Assembly (NCBI GenBank): GCA_038531945.1
Contig: JBCBBH010000002.1
Location: 682,001 to 746,000 of the forward strand
DNA length: 64,000 bases
Direction: 5' to 3'
From: CALBPI01 sp038531945
Lineage (GTDB): Bacteria; Pseudomonadota; Gammaproteobacteria; Steroidobacterales; Woeseiaceae
A program made the position numbers and the translations under genes. A model generated the notes under the pieces. It ran no database searches, was not told the origin of the DNA, and saw only the letters and a list, made by a program, of their open reading frames with translations. Below are positions 1-8,734 of this stretch, in pieces. Position 1 is the stretch's first letter; every line of letters begins with the position of its first letter.

Positions 1-2070
1 CTTGCTCGCCTCTATCGCGAGGACGATGAAGTCAAGAGTATTCTCGAACTCGCGCTGTCACTGGAAGGCTGCGTTCGCAACGCGGGCAAGCACGCTGGCG
101 GCGTTGTGATTGCGCCTACCGAACTGACGGACTTCACGCCGCTGTACTGTGAAGAAGGCGGCGCGAATCTGGTCACCCAGTTTGACAAGGACGACGTCGA
201 AGCCGCGGGTCTCGTGAAATTCGATTTCCTGGGGCTTCGTACGCTAACGATCATCGACCGCGCTTTGCAATCGGTCAATGCCGCTTTACAGAAGCAGGGT
301 AAGGAGCCGATCGATCTACAGTCGTTGCCGATGGACGATGAGGCCACATTCGCGTTGCTGCAGCGCTGCCAAACCACCGCGGTGTTTCAGCTCGAATCGC
401 GTGGCATGAAGGATCTGATCAAGCGTTTGCGGCCTGACTGTTTTGGTGATTTGGTGGCGCTGGTCGCGCTGTTCCGACCGGGTCCTTTGCAATCTGGCAT
501 GGTCGACGATTTCATCGCGCGCAAGCACGGACAGGGCGGTCAGGATATCGATTACCTGCATCCCGATTTGAAACCGGTTTTGGAACCGACGTACGGCGTC
601 ATCCTCTATCAGGAACAGGTGATGCAGATCGCTCAGGTTCTTGCGGGCTACACGCTGGGTGGAGCTGACCTGTTGCGGCGTGCGATGGGCAAGAAGAAGC
701 CGGAGGAAATGGCAAAGCAGCGCCAGATCTTCGTTGACGGCTGTGTCGAGCGAAACGTAGACAAAGCGCAAGCCGAATACATCTTCGATCTGATGGAGAA
801 GTTTGCGGGCTATGGATTTAACAAATCGCATTCCGCCGCCTACGCGGTACTCAGTTATCAAACAGCATGGCTAAAAGCGCACTACCCGGCGGAATTTATG
901 GCGGCGGTGATGTCGTCCGATATGGACAGCACGGACAAACTGGTCGGGCTGAAGGACGATTGCCGATCAATCGGCATTCAGCTGTTGGCGCCTGACATTA
1001 ACGCTTCGCAGGCAAGCTTCACGGCGACCCCGGAGGCCGATATTCGCTACGGACTCGGTGCGATCAAGGGCGTTGGACTGGGCGCGATTGACGCGTTGGT
1101 TGCGGAGCGCAGCGCGGGAGGTCCCTTCAAGGATCTACCGGAGGTTTTGCAGCGTGTGGACCTTGAGCCCTTTAATCGCCGTATGTTCGAGGCGTTGATC
1201 AAGGCGGGTGCGCTCGACAGTCTCGGCGCCAACCGACGCGCAATGATCGAGACGGTGCCCGATCTGCTGCGTCAGGCAGAGCAGGACGCACGCGCCGCTG
1301 CCGCCGGCCAGAACGATCTCTTTGGCGCAGAAACAACTGATGCCGCGATTCCGAGCATCGCTATCCGGGACGTCGCAGAGTGGCATTCAGGCGACAAACT
1401 CCGCGCTGAGAAAGAGGCGCTTGGCCTGTATCTTTCCGGCCACCCGTTCACTCGGTATCGGCAGATTACGTCACAACTGGCCCGTGCGTCGCTGGGTGAA
1501 ATCGTGTCTGCACGGCCTCCCGCGGGTGCCGAGAGTGGTGGCGACTACGCGCAACCAAAAAGGCAAGTGACCGTTGCGGGATTGATTTTTGACATCCGTA
1601 AGCGTGGGAATCGCACCACGGTTACTCTCGACGACGACACTGGACGTATTGACGTTCAACTGTACTCGGAGACTGTCGACGCCGTTCGTCATCTTCTCGT
1701 GAAAGACTCTGTCGTTGCTGCATCAGGCAACCTCACTTGGGACAGTTTTATGAATGCGTGGTGCGTGAATGCGCGATCACTACGCGATGTGGATCACATG
1801 GTCGAGGAGTACGCGGCGAAGCTGGTCTTGTCCTTCGCACGTCCCGAAAGCGACGCCGAGGCACGGGAGCGCGTTCGCGAGCTGCAGGATGTCTTGCGCC
1901 CGCACCGTGGTGGCGCTTGCGAAATCGTCATCGACTACCGCGCCGGTGAGCTTGCCGGTCAGGTTGCGTTAGGAGAGCTGTGGCGCGTGCGTGTCAGTGC
2001 GAGTCTGCGCGATTCGCTTGATCAGAGCTTTGGTGAGGGCAGTTATGCCATCAAACTCGCGCATGCGTAA
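1..2070 (+). CDS. dnaE: DNA polymerase III alpha subunit, C-terminal part (5' end outside window)
   Basis: Replicative polymerase subunit. The frame is open from base 1 and 689 residues are visible, about the last 60% of a typical 1160-residue DnaE. Near the start is GKHAGGVVIAPT, followed by KFDFLGLRTL, which carries the third catalytic aspartate of the C-family polymerases. Then come the fingers region (YQEQVMQIAQ, FNKSHSAAYA), a helix-hairpin-helix stretch (AIKGVGLGAI) and an OB-fold near the C-terminus (VTVAGLIFDI). It is followed after 64 bases by accA, the usual gammaproteobacterial arrangement. Identification is certain; the true start cannot be seen. Confidence 0.98.
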   Translation, partial: LARLYREDDEVKSILELALSLEGCVRNAGKHAGGVVIAPTELTDFTPLYCEEGGANLVTQFDKDDVEAAGLVKFDFLGLRTLTIIDRALQSVNAALQKQGKEPIDLQSLPMDDEATFALLQRCQTTAVFQLESRGMKDLIKRLRPDCFGDLVALVALFRPGPLQSGMVDDFIARKHGQGGQDIDYLHPDLKPVLEPTYGVILYQEQVMQIAQVLAGYTLGGADLLRRAMGKKKPEEMAKQRQIFVDGCVERNVDKAQAEYIFDLMEKFAGYGFNKSHSAAYAVLSYQTAWLKAHYPAEFMAAVMSSDMDSTDKLVGLKDDCRSIGIQLLAPDINASQASFTATPEADIRYGLGAIKGVGLGAIDALVAERSAGGPFKDLPEVLQRVDLEPFNRRMFEALIKAGALDSLGANRRAMIETVPDLLRQAEQDARAAAAGQNDLFGAETTDAAIPSIAIRDVAEWHSGDKLRAEKEALGLYLSGHPFTRYRQITSQLARASLGEIVSARPPAGAESGGDYAQPKRQVTVAGLIFDIRKRGNRTTVTLDDDTGRIDVQLYSETVDAVRHLLVKDSVVAASGNLTWDSFMNAWCVNARSLRDVDHMVEEYAAKLVLSFARPESDAEARERVRELQDVLRPHRGGACEIVIDYRAGELAGQVALGELWRVRVSASLRDSLDQSFGEGSYAIKLAHA

Positions 2071-2134
2071 TGACGTGAGTCGCCGGTATGGGCTGTGATA
2101 CCGTTCACATCTGTCGAAGTACGGTTCGAGACCC

Positions 2135-3094
2135 ATGGATCTGAAATTCTTAGATTTTGAGCAGCCTATCGCCGAGTTGGAGGGCAAGATTGAAGGCCTG
2201 AGGTACGTTGGTGATGACTCCGGCGTCAACATTGCCGAGGAGATTGAGCGACTCACCAAAAAAAGCGAATCGCTGACCAAGTCAATTTTCTCGAACCTTA
2301 GTTCCTGGCAGGTCGCGCAGGTTGCCAGACATCCGATGCGGCCTTACACACTGGACTATTTGTCCCACATTTTCGAAGACTTTCAAGAGTTGCACGGCGA
2401 CCGGATGTACGCCGACGACTACGCGGTTGTAGGTGGTCTTGCACGGGTCGAGGGCGTGCCGGTCATGCTGATCGGCCACCAGAAGGGTCGCGATACCAAA
2501 GAGCGCGTACTTCGAAACTATGGCATGCCACGCCCCGAGGGATACCGCAAAGCGCAACGACTCATGGAGCTGGCAGAAAAATTTTCGATTCCGGTCGTGA
2601 CCTTGATCGACACGCCGGGCGCTTATCCGGGAATTGGCGCTGAGGAGCGTGGCCAGTCGGAGGCGATCGCGCGCAACCTCAAAATCATGGCCCGTTTACG
2701 GACACCGATTATCAGTGTCGTTATCGGTGAGGGTGGCAGCGGCGGTGCACTCGCGATTGGCGTCGCTGATCATCTGATGATGTTGCAATACTCAGTGTAT
2801 TCAGTGATTTCGCCGGAAGGCTGTGCGTCCATTTTGTGGAAGAGCGCGGAGAAGGCTGCTGACGCGGCCGAGGCGATGCGGATTACGGCGGATCAGCTGA
2901 TTGAGTTCGGTTTGATCGACGAGGTGCTTGAGGAGCCGCTGGGCGGTGCGCATCGCTCTCCGGAGACTATGGCGGCCACCTTGAAAGCCGGGTTACTGCG
3001 GCAGGTCACGGAGCTGTCGGAGCTCCCCGTCGAGGAACTGTTGTCGCGTCGCGCTGCGCGGCTGTCCGGATTCGGTGATTTCAAGAGCGCGTGA
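2135..3094 (+). CDS. accA: Acetyl-CoA carboxylase carboxyltransferase subunit alpha
   Basis: With AccD it transfers the carboxyl group from carboxybiotin to acetyl-CoA to give malonyl-CoA, the first step of fatty acid synthesis, in the cytoplasm. The 319 residues match the usual length. The N-terminal LDFEQPIAELEGKI coiled region and the crotonase-like core (LIDTPGAYPGIGAEERG, GEGGSGGALAIG) are characteristic. The start ATG follows a short gap after dnaE. The stop TGA overlaps the GTG of tilS by four bases, so the two are probably translationally coupled. Confidence 0.98.
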   Translation: MDLKFLDFEQPIAELEGKIEGLRYVGDDSGVNIAEEIERLTKKSESLTKSIFSNLSSWQVAQVARHPMRPYTLDYLSHIFEDFQELHGDRMYADDYAVVGGLARVEGVPVMLIGHQKGRDTKERVLRNYGMPRPEGYRKAQRLMELAEKFSIPVVTLIDTPGAYPGIGAEERGQSEAIARNLKIMARLRTPIISVVIGEGGSGGALAIGVADHLMMLQYSVYSVISPEGCASILWKSAEKAADAAEAMRITADQLIEFGLIDEVLEEPLGGAHRSPETMAATLKAGLLRQVTELSELPVEELLSRRAARLSGFGDFKSA

Positions 3095-4428
3095 GTGTGA
3101 GCGCTGAGGCGGCGCTCGCTGGCGCCGTTGCCCGCGCGATCCAGACCTGTCCGGAATCCAACCAATGGGTGGTCGCGTTCAGTGGCGGTCAAGACTCTAC
3201 CGTGCTGTTGCACGCGCTCAGTCAACATACCGAAATCATGCTTCGCGCAGTTCATGTCGATCATGGCCTGCAACCTGAGCTGCGCGGTGAATGGCTGCAA
3301 TCTGTTCAGTCGATTGCGCATGCGTTTGGCGTACCGTTGACGGTGCTGCCAACACCGGTCGCGTTGACTGCGGGTTCGAGTGTTGAGGCAGAGGCGCGAC
3401 ACGCTCGGTATCGGGCACTGGCCGATAGTCTCGGTGCAGGGGAAGTCCTGGTTACCGCGCAGCATGCGGATGACCAGGCGGAGACTGTATTCTTGCAGAT
3501 GCTACGTGGGTCCGGACCGGCCGGGTTGTCGGCGATGCCCGCGAGGTCCGCATTTGGTCATGGACATTTACTTAGACCGTTGCTCGATGTCCCCAAGTCG
3601 ACGATTTCCGACTATGCGACTCGGCATGATCTGCGCTGGTTCGATGACCCTAGCAACGTCGACACACGATTTGATCGAAACTACCTGCGGTTACATGTGA
3701 TGCCGGGTATCGCAGACCGTTGGCCGGCAGTGTCGCGTACGCTGGGTCGTGTGGCACGGTGGCAACAGGCAGCGACACACGCGCTGACCCGCCAGGCGCT
3801 TTCCGACTGGCAGCAGATCTGCCGACCGCGACGACAGGTAGCATCGTGTGCGCGACTGCAAGTACTGCCAGATGGGCGCGCCAGAGAGGCGATACGCGCC
3901 GGCCTTGCAGCCGCGGGTTTGACGGTGCCGAATGCTGTGCGTCTGGATGCCGTGCTAGCGATGGTGAATTCCACATCAGGCAAAGGTCTCGTGGCGTGGG
4001 ACGGGGGTTGCGCCAGACGCTACCGAGACCAGTTGTTCCTGCTTGCTCCGCTGCAAGCGGAGCCTGATGATTTTGACCAATTCTGGGATGGCATTCGACC
4101 GCTACGTCTGCCCGGTGGGTATGGCATGCTACGTTTGCACCCGGCGCCGTCGCAATCGCTCGCATTGCGCTGCCACTTTCGTGAGCCGGGACTGAAGGTG
4201 CGTGAATCGTCCGGCAACTCCAAGGACTTCGCGAAGTGGTGCCAGGAGCGCGCAATTCCGCCCTGGGCGCGGTCGCGAATTCCATTAATTAGCGTCGAAG
4301 ACACTCTGATCGCTATTGGCGGTAAACGTCTGTCTGACTGGCACAAAGTGGCGGGGTCAGTAGTACCAATCTGGTCTGAGTGCCCGGCGCTTGGATTGTC
4401 TGGCTCAACCGGCTCTGGTATCGTCTGA
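3091..4428 (+). CDS. tilS: tRNA(Ile)-lysidine synthase
   Basis: Modifies C34 of the tRNA(Ile) CAU anticodon to lysidine using ATP and lysine, so the tRNA reads AUA. The PP-loop ATPase signature (AFSGGQDSTVLL) is at about residues 29-40, and AQHADDQAETVFLQ and RNYLRLHVMP follow in the N-terminal domain. The C-terminal region (RESSGNSKDFAKW) fits the TilS substrate-binding domain. It has 445 residues against about 430 in E. coli. The GTG start is chosen from the ATGA-type overlap with accA. A possible promoter for pyrG lies in its last codons. Confidence 0.95.
   Translation: MSVSAEAALAGAVARAIQTCPESNQWVVAFSGGQDSTVLLHALSQHTEIMLRAVHVDHGLQPELRGEWLQSVQSIAHAFGVPLTVLPTPVALTAGSSVEAEARHARYRALADSLGAGEVLVTAQHADDQAETVFLQMLRGSGPAGLSAMPARSAFGHGHLLRPLLDVPKSTISDYATRHDLRWFDDPSNVDTRFDRNYLRLHVMPGIADRWPAVSRTLGRVARWQQAATHALTRQALSDWQQICRPRRQVASCARLQVLPDGRAREAIRAGLAAAGLTVPNAVRLDAVLAMVNSTSGKGLVAWDGGCARRYRDQLFLLAPLQAEPDDFDQFWDGIRPLRLPGGYGMLRLHPAPSQSLALRCHFREPGLKVRESSGNSKDFAKWCQERAIPPWARSRIPLISVEDTLIAIGGKRLSDWHKVAGSVVPIWSECPALGLSGSTGSGIV
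4396..4424 (+). promoter_or_regulatory. Possible sigma-70 promoter for pyrG inside the end of tilS
   Basis: TTGTCT (4396-4401) is 17 bases before TATCGT (4419-4424), which is preceded by TGG, an extended -10 element. Four of six bases match in each box. Transcription would begin near 4431, just after the tilS stop, giving a leader of about 130 bases that contains the nested hairpin before pyrG. This is inference from sequence alone. Confidence 0.3.
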
Positions 4429-4461
4429 CTCCGTTCTGATGACGCGAGATCGCGCCCTGAG

Positions 4462-4542
4462 GCCGGAGTGAAGGCTGGCTGTCGACCGCACCCCGTGGTG
4501 ACGTTGACGACAGAGTGTTGACCCTTTGCTCCGGCTTTTTTT
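4462..4542 (+). terminator. Nested hairpin with U-tract in the pyrG leader (terminator or attenuator)
   Basis: A 13-bp outer stem pairs 4462-4474 with 4523-4535, with two tandem G-U pairs, and is followed at once by seven Ts (4536-4542), the form of an intrinsic terminator. Its large loop is itself structured: 4479-4484 (CTGTCG) pairs with 4508-4513 (CGACAG), and inside that CACC (4489-4492) pairs with GGTG (4497-4500). The U-tract ends 19 bases before the pyrG ATG. It either ends the accA-tilS transcript or acts as a conditional attenuator of pyrG. Confidence 0.75.
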
Positions 4543-4561
4543 GTTGCCGGACGGATTGCCC

Positions 4562-6214
4562 ATGACTTCTTACGTTTTTATCACTGGTGGCGTTGTTTCA
4601 TCGCTTGGCAAGGGCATCACCTCTGCATGTCTTGCCGCAATTCTCGAGTCTCGCGGATTGTCCATCAGCATGATGAAGCTGGACCCTTACATCAACGTCG
4701 ATCCCGGCACGATGAGCCCGTTCCAGCACGGCGAGGTTTTTGTGACCGACGATGGTTCCGAGACGGATCTCGATCTCGGTCACTACGAACGGTTTGTGCG
4801 CGTGACGACGGGCCGGGACAGCAACTTCACGACAGGACAGATTTACGAGTCGGTGATTGCACGAGAACGGCGCGGCGATTATCTGGGCGCTACGGTTCAG
4901 GTAATTCCGCATGTCACCGATGAGATCAAGGCATCGATTCGCCGCGGTGCCGGTGATGCCGATGTGTGTTTCGTCGAAATCGGCGGCACAGTCGGTGACA
5001 TCGAGTCGCTGCCTTTTCTTGAGGCGATTCGCCAAATGGGTGTCGAGCTGGGTCGCGAGCGCGTTGCCTACGTGCACTTAACTCTGGTGCCGTACATCGC
5101 CACAAGCTCCGAGATCAAGACGAAGCCAACGCAACACTCGGTCAAAGAGCTGCGCTCAATCGGGATTCAACCCGACATTCTCGTCTGCCGCTCCGAGTTG
5201 CCGTTACCCGAGGAACAACGTCGTAAAATTGCATTGTTCACCAACGTCCAGGAAAGCGCCGTCATCTCGGCCTATGACGTGGATGATTTGTACCGCATTC
5301 CGATGGTCCTGCACGAACAAGGTTTCGATGAGATTATCTGTCGTCAGTTACGGCTCGATGTGCCGAAGGCCGATCTGTCCGCGTGGCAATACGTCGTCGA
5401 TGCGAAGCGCAATCCAGACTGCGAAGTGAACATAGCGATGGTCGGCAAGTACGTGGACTTTCGCGATTCGTACATCTCACTGACTGAAGCGCTGCTGCAT
5501 GCCGGTATTCAGACTCGCACCCGGGTCAACATTCACTACGTCGAGTCGCAGGATATCGAAGAGTCCGGAACCAATCAGTTGCGGCAATACGACGCGCTAT
5601 TGGTGCCAGGTGGCTTCGGAGACCGGGGTATTGAGGGCAAGATCTCGACGGTGCAGTTCGCGCGCGAGAACGGTATCCCGTACCTCGGTATTTGTCTTGG
5701 CATGCAGGTCGCGGTCATCGAGTTCGCTCGCCACGTAGCTAATCTCGAATCGGCGCACAGCACAGAGTTTGATGCAGAGTCGCCGCATCCGGTTGTTGGC
5801 CTGATTACTGAGTGGCAGAATCTCGATGGCGTGACTCAACTTCGCAGCGAGCAATCCAATCTCGGCGGAACGATGCGGTTGGGTGCGCAACAGATCCAAT
5901 TACAGCCCGGCAGTACGGTAAGAGACATTTATGGAGCGGGTGAAATTCGTGAGCGTCACCGACACCGCTACGAGGTGAACAACCACTACCGCGACCGTTT
6001 GTCGGAGGCGGGGTTGAGATTCAGTGGTTTGTCGCCGGACGACTTGGTGGAGATGATAGAGCTTCCCAATCACCCATGGTTCGTCGCGAGCCAATTCCAC
6101 CCCGAGTTCACAAGTAACCCGCGTGACGGCCATCCTCTGTTTACAAGTTTTGTGACCGCAGCGCGAGCGCTTGCCGAGCACGCGCCCAGTCAGGTCAAGG
6201 CGCAAGCGCAATGA
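4562..6214 (+). CDS. pyrG: CTP synthase
   Basis: Makes CTP from UTP, ATP and glutamine, the last step of pyrimidine synthesis. The N-terminal amidoligase domain opens with YVFITGGVVSSLGKG. The C-terminal class I glutamine amidotransferase has the oxyanion strand GGFGDRG, the nucleophile Cys in YLGICLGMQ, and the His-Glu pair in FHPEF. The 550 residues fit the family. An upstream in-frame TTG at 4526 exists, but the ATG at 4562 matches the conserved N-terminus. The stop overlaps the kdsA ATG by four bases. A terminator-like leader lies just upstream, so expression may be controlled by attenuation. Confidence 0.98.
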   Translation: MTSYVFITGGVVSSLGKGITSACLAAILESRGLSISMMKLDPYINVDPGTMSPFQHGEVFVTDDGSETDLDLGHYERFVRVTTGRDSNFTTGQIYESVIARERRGDYLGATVQVIPHVTDEIKASIRRGAGDADVCFVEIGGTVGDIESLPFLEAIRQMGVELGRERVAYVHLTLVPYIATSSEIKTKPTQHSVKELRSIGIQPDILVCRSELPLPEEQRRKIALFTNVQESAVISAYDVDDLYRIPMVLHEQGFDEIICRQLRLDVPKADLSAWQYVVDAKRNPDCEVNIAMVGKYVDFRDSYISLTEALLHAGIQTRTRVNIHYVESQDIEESGTNQLRQYDALLVPGGFGDRGIEGKISTVQFARENGIPYLGICLGMQVAVIEFARHVANLESAHSTEFDAESPHPVVGLITEWQNLDGVTQLRSEQSNLGGTMRLGAQQIQLQPGSTVRDIYGAGEIRERHRHRYEVNNHYRDRLSEAGLRFSGLSPDDLVEMIELPNHPWFVASQFHPEFTSNPRDGHPLFTSFVTAARALAEHAPSQVKAQAQ

Positions 6215-7062
6215 AGATCGCCAATATTGAAGTCGGCCTCGACCGTCCGTTCTTCCTGATCGCCGGCAACTGTGTCGTTGAGAATGAAGCGACTACGTTT
6301 GAAACGGCGACACGCTTGAAAGAGATGACGGATGCCCTGGGTATTGGTCTTATCTATAAGTCGTCCTTTGACAAGGCGAATCGGAGTTCCCAAGGCAGTT
6401 ATCGCGGCCCCGGCATGGCCGCTGGACTGGAAATTCTGGCGAAAGTGAAGCGTGAACTGGAGTTACCTGTTCTGACAGATGTTCATGAAGACACGCCGTT
6501 TGACGAGGTAGCCGATGTTGTTGATGTGATGCAGACGCCGGCGTTCTTGTGTCGACAGACCAATTTCATTCTCAACGTGTGTAAGCAGGGTATCGCGGTC
6601 AATATCAAGAAAGGCCAATTCCTGTCGCCTTGGGAAATGGACAACGTCGTCGACAAGGCTCGCTCAACCGGCAACGAGAACATTATGGTCTGTGAGCGTG
6701 GCTTCTCTTTCGGCTATAACAATCTGATTTCCGATATGCGATCGCTTGCGATTATGCGCCGCACAGGCGCACCGGTAGTGTTTGATGCCACGCACTCAGT
6801 ACAGCTCCCGGGAGGGAAAGGAGTAGCTTCCGGTGGCCAGCGGGAGTTTGTACCGGTGCTGGCCCGGGCGGCTGTCGCAACCGGCGTTGCGGGTGTGTTC
6901 ATGGAAACTCACCCGAAACCCGATGAGGCTTTGTCCGATGGGCCGAACGCCTGGCCACTGGATCACATGCGGGAGCTACTTGAACAGTTGCAGCGCCTTG
7001 ACGAAACCGTCAAGGCGGCGCCATTTGCGGAATCTCATTTTGGCCTTGGGGAGGCGTCGTGA
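6211..7062 (+). CDS. kdsA: 3-deoxy-8-phosphooctulonate (KDO-8-P) synthase
   Basis: Condenses phosphoenolpyruvate with arabinose 5-phosphate to KDO-8-phosphate for the inner core of LPS. It has 283 residues. KSSFDKANRSS, CRQTNFI, NIKKGQF and ATHSVQLPGG are characteristic. The segment IAGNCVVEN has Cys where E. coli-type enzymes have Asn, which in this family marks the metal-dependent class (a family-knowledge inference); the whole protein looks closer to Xanthomonas-type enzymes than to Pseudomonas ones. It overlaps pyrG at the start and eno at the end by four bases each. Confidence 0.97.
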   Translation: MKIANIEVGLDRPFFLIAGNCVVENEATTFETATRLKEMTDALGIGLIYKSSFDKANRSSQGSYRGPGMAAGLEILAKVKRELELPVLTDVHEDTPFDEVADVVDVMQTPAFLCRQTNFILNVCKQGIAVNIKKGQFLSPWEMDNVVDKARSTGNENIMVCERGFSFGYNNLISDMRSLAIMRRTGAPVVFDATHSVQLPGGKGVASGGQREFVPVLARAAVATGVAGVFMETHPKPDEALSDGPNAWPLDHMRELLEQLQRLDETVKAAPFAESHFGLGEAS

Positions 7063-8360
7063 GCGAACTTTCAAACAGCACGATCAAATTGATCGCCGGT
7101 CGCGAAATTCTGGACAGCCGCGGCAACCCGACCGTTGAAGCGGAGGTGTGGTTGCACGATGGCAGTTACGCCAGAGCGGGCGTGCCGTCCGGCGCGTCGA
7201 CCGGGTCGAGAGAAGCCGTAGAACTTCGAGACGGCGATAAGAGCCGCTATCTTGGAAAAGGTGTCCGCAAGGCGGTTGCGGCAGTGAATGGCGAGCTCCG
7301 TGAACTCCTGGTCGGGCGCGATGCGGCCGACCAAGCTGCGATCGATCACGCGATGATCGAGCTCGATGGCAGTCCAAACAAGGGTCGTCTCGGTGCCAAC
7401 GCACTACTCGCGGTGTCACTCGCTAGTGCGCGCGCACTAGCGATTAGTCGGCAACTTCCTTTGTTTGCGACACTCGGTGATAGCGTCGAGATGCCGGTAC
7501 CGATGATGAATATCATCAACGGTGGTGCGCACGCAGACAACAGCGTCGATATTCAGGAATTCATGGTGTTGCCGGTCGGTTTTGACCGCTTCAGCGAGGC
7601 GCTTCGCTGTGGCGCTGAGATCTTTCACAACCTGAAGAAGGTACTGACTGAGCGTGGCTTGAACACCGCGGTTGGGGATGAGGGCGGCTTTGCGCCGGAT
7701 TTGCCGTCGAATCGCGAAGCGCTCACGACGATCATGGATGCCGTGGAGCGCGCTGGTTATCGGCCGGGTGAAGATGTGTATCTCGGTCTCGACGTTGCCA
7801 GTTCCGAATTTTTCGAAGACGGGGTCTATAACCTTGCATCAGAGAACCGGCAGTTTGATGCCGAGGCGTTCGCGCAGTACTTGGGCGGTCTGTGTGATGA
7901 GTTTCCGATCATCAGCATCGAGGATGGCATGGACGAGTCCGACTGGACAGGTTGGGCAGCGCTCACGCAGCTTTTGGGAGATCGCGTGCAGCTGGTTGGT
8001 GATGATTTGTTTGTTACCAACACCAGCATTCTTGAACGAGGTATTCGCGACGGAATTGCCAACTCCATTCTGATCAAACCCAATCAGATTGGCACGCTGA
8101 CGGAAACGCTCGCGGCGATCGACATGGCCATCGATGCAGATTACACGGCGGTCGTGTCCCACAGATCGGGCGAAACCGCAGACTCTACGATTGCGGATTT
8201 GGCCGTCGGTACCCGCGCCACACAGATCAAAACCGGGTCGTTGTCGCGTTCAGACCGAATTTCAAAGTACAATCACCTATTGAGAATAGAATCGCTGCTA
8301 GGGGAGAAGGCGTCTTACAACGCCAAAGCGGCGTTTCCCAAGGCGGTGCGTTTCGGGTGA
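7059..8360 (+). CDS. eno: Enolase
   Basis: Interconverts 2-phosphoglycerate and phosphoenolpyruvate in glycolysis; in many gammaproteobacteria it also sits in the RNase E degradosome. The 433 residues match the family length. The N-terminal SRGNPTVEAEV, the metal-binding Asp in GLDVASSEF, GDDLFVTN, the catalytic Lys in SILIKPNQIGTL and SHRSGET are all present. The start is GTG overlapping the kdsA stop. RNase E is encoded at the far end of this window, but the sequence gives no direct evidence of their interaction. Confidence 0.98.
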   Translation: MSELSNSTIKLIAGREILDSRGNPTVEAEVWLHDGSYARAGVPSGASTGSREAVELRDGDKSRYLGKGVRKAVAAVNGELRELLVGRDAADQAAIDHAMIELDGSPNKGRLGANALLAVSLASARALAISRQLPLFATLGDSVEMPVPMMNIINGGAHADNSVDIQEFMVLPVGFDRFSEALRCGAEIFHNLKKVLTERGLNTAVGDEGGFAPDLPSNREALTTIMDAVERAGYRPGEDVYLGLDVASSEFFEDGVYNLASENRQFDAEAFAQYLGGLCDEFPIISIEDGMDESDWTGWAALTQLLGDRVQLVGDDLFVTNTSILERGIRDGIANSILIKPNQIGTLTETLAAIDMAIDADYTAVVSHRSGETADSTIADLAVGTRATQIKTGSLSRSDRISKYNHLLRIESLLGEKASYNAKAAFPKAVRFG

Positions 8361-8413
8361 AGTCACTTTTAGAAACGTTCCAGACTTTGGTTGATGCAAG
8401 AGAATCGGGGTAG

Positions 8414-8734
8414 GTGATTTTGGCTCAGGGCGTCGCAGAACAAGAACAGTCATGGTCGATGAGCATTCTCATCGTCGCACTGGCGGCTTTGTTGCTTTGC
8501 ACGCTCGCCGTTTTGTTGCTGTCGCCAGACGGACTGCGGCGCACGCAGCGACTGCAGGCTGAAGTTTCTTTGACTCAGCATGAGCTCGTGTCATTGAAGG
8601 CGCGTAACCAGGCGCTATCCGGTGAAGTCAACAACCTGAAGCATGGCCTTGAGGCAGCCGAAGAGCGCGCTCGATCGGATCTCGGGTTGATTGCGCCGAA
8701 CGAGTCGTTCTACCAAATCGTCAACGCCCGTTGA
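8414..8734 (+). CDS. ftsB: Cell division protein FtsB
   Basis: Small bitopic inner-membrane divisome protein that works with FtsL and FtsQ. A hydrophobic span (SILIVALAALLLCTLAVLLL) is followed by a periplasmic coiled coil (LKARNQALSGEVNNLKHG) and the family motif AAEERARSDLGLI...ESFYQIV. The 106-residue form starts at GTG 8414; a start at ATG 8459, immediately before the membrane span, would give 91 residues and is also credible. It lies between eno and truD. The ispD and ispF genes that often sit here are missing. The stop overlaps the truD start. Confidence 0.9.
   Translation: MILAQGVAEQEQSWSMSILIVALAALLLCTLAVLLLSPDGLRRTQRLQAEVSLTQHELVSLKARNQALSGEVNNLKHGLEAAEERARSDLGLIAPNESFYQIVNAR

Noticed and set aside
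3650..4285. 211-codon frame antisense to tilS
   Set aside because: Low-complexity, Arg/Pro/Ala-rich product typical of a shadow frame in GC-rich DNA.
4526..4561. Upstream in-frame TTG extension of pyrG
   Set aside because: It would translate through the terminator arm and U-tract; family proteins start at the ATG 4562.
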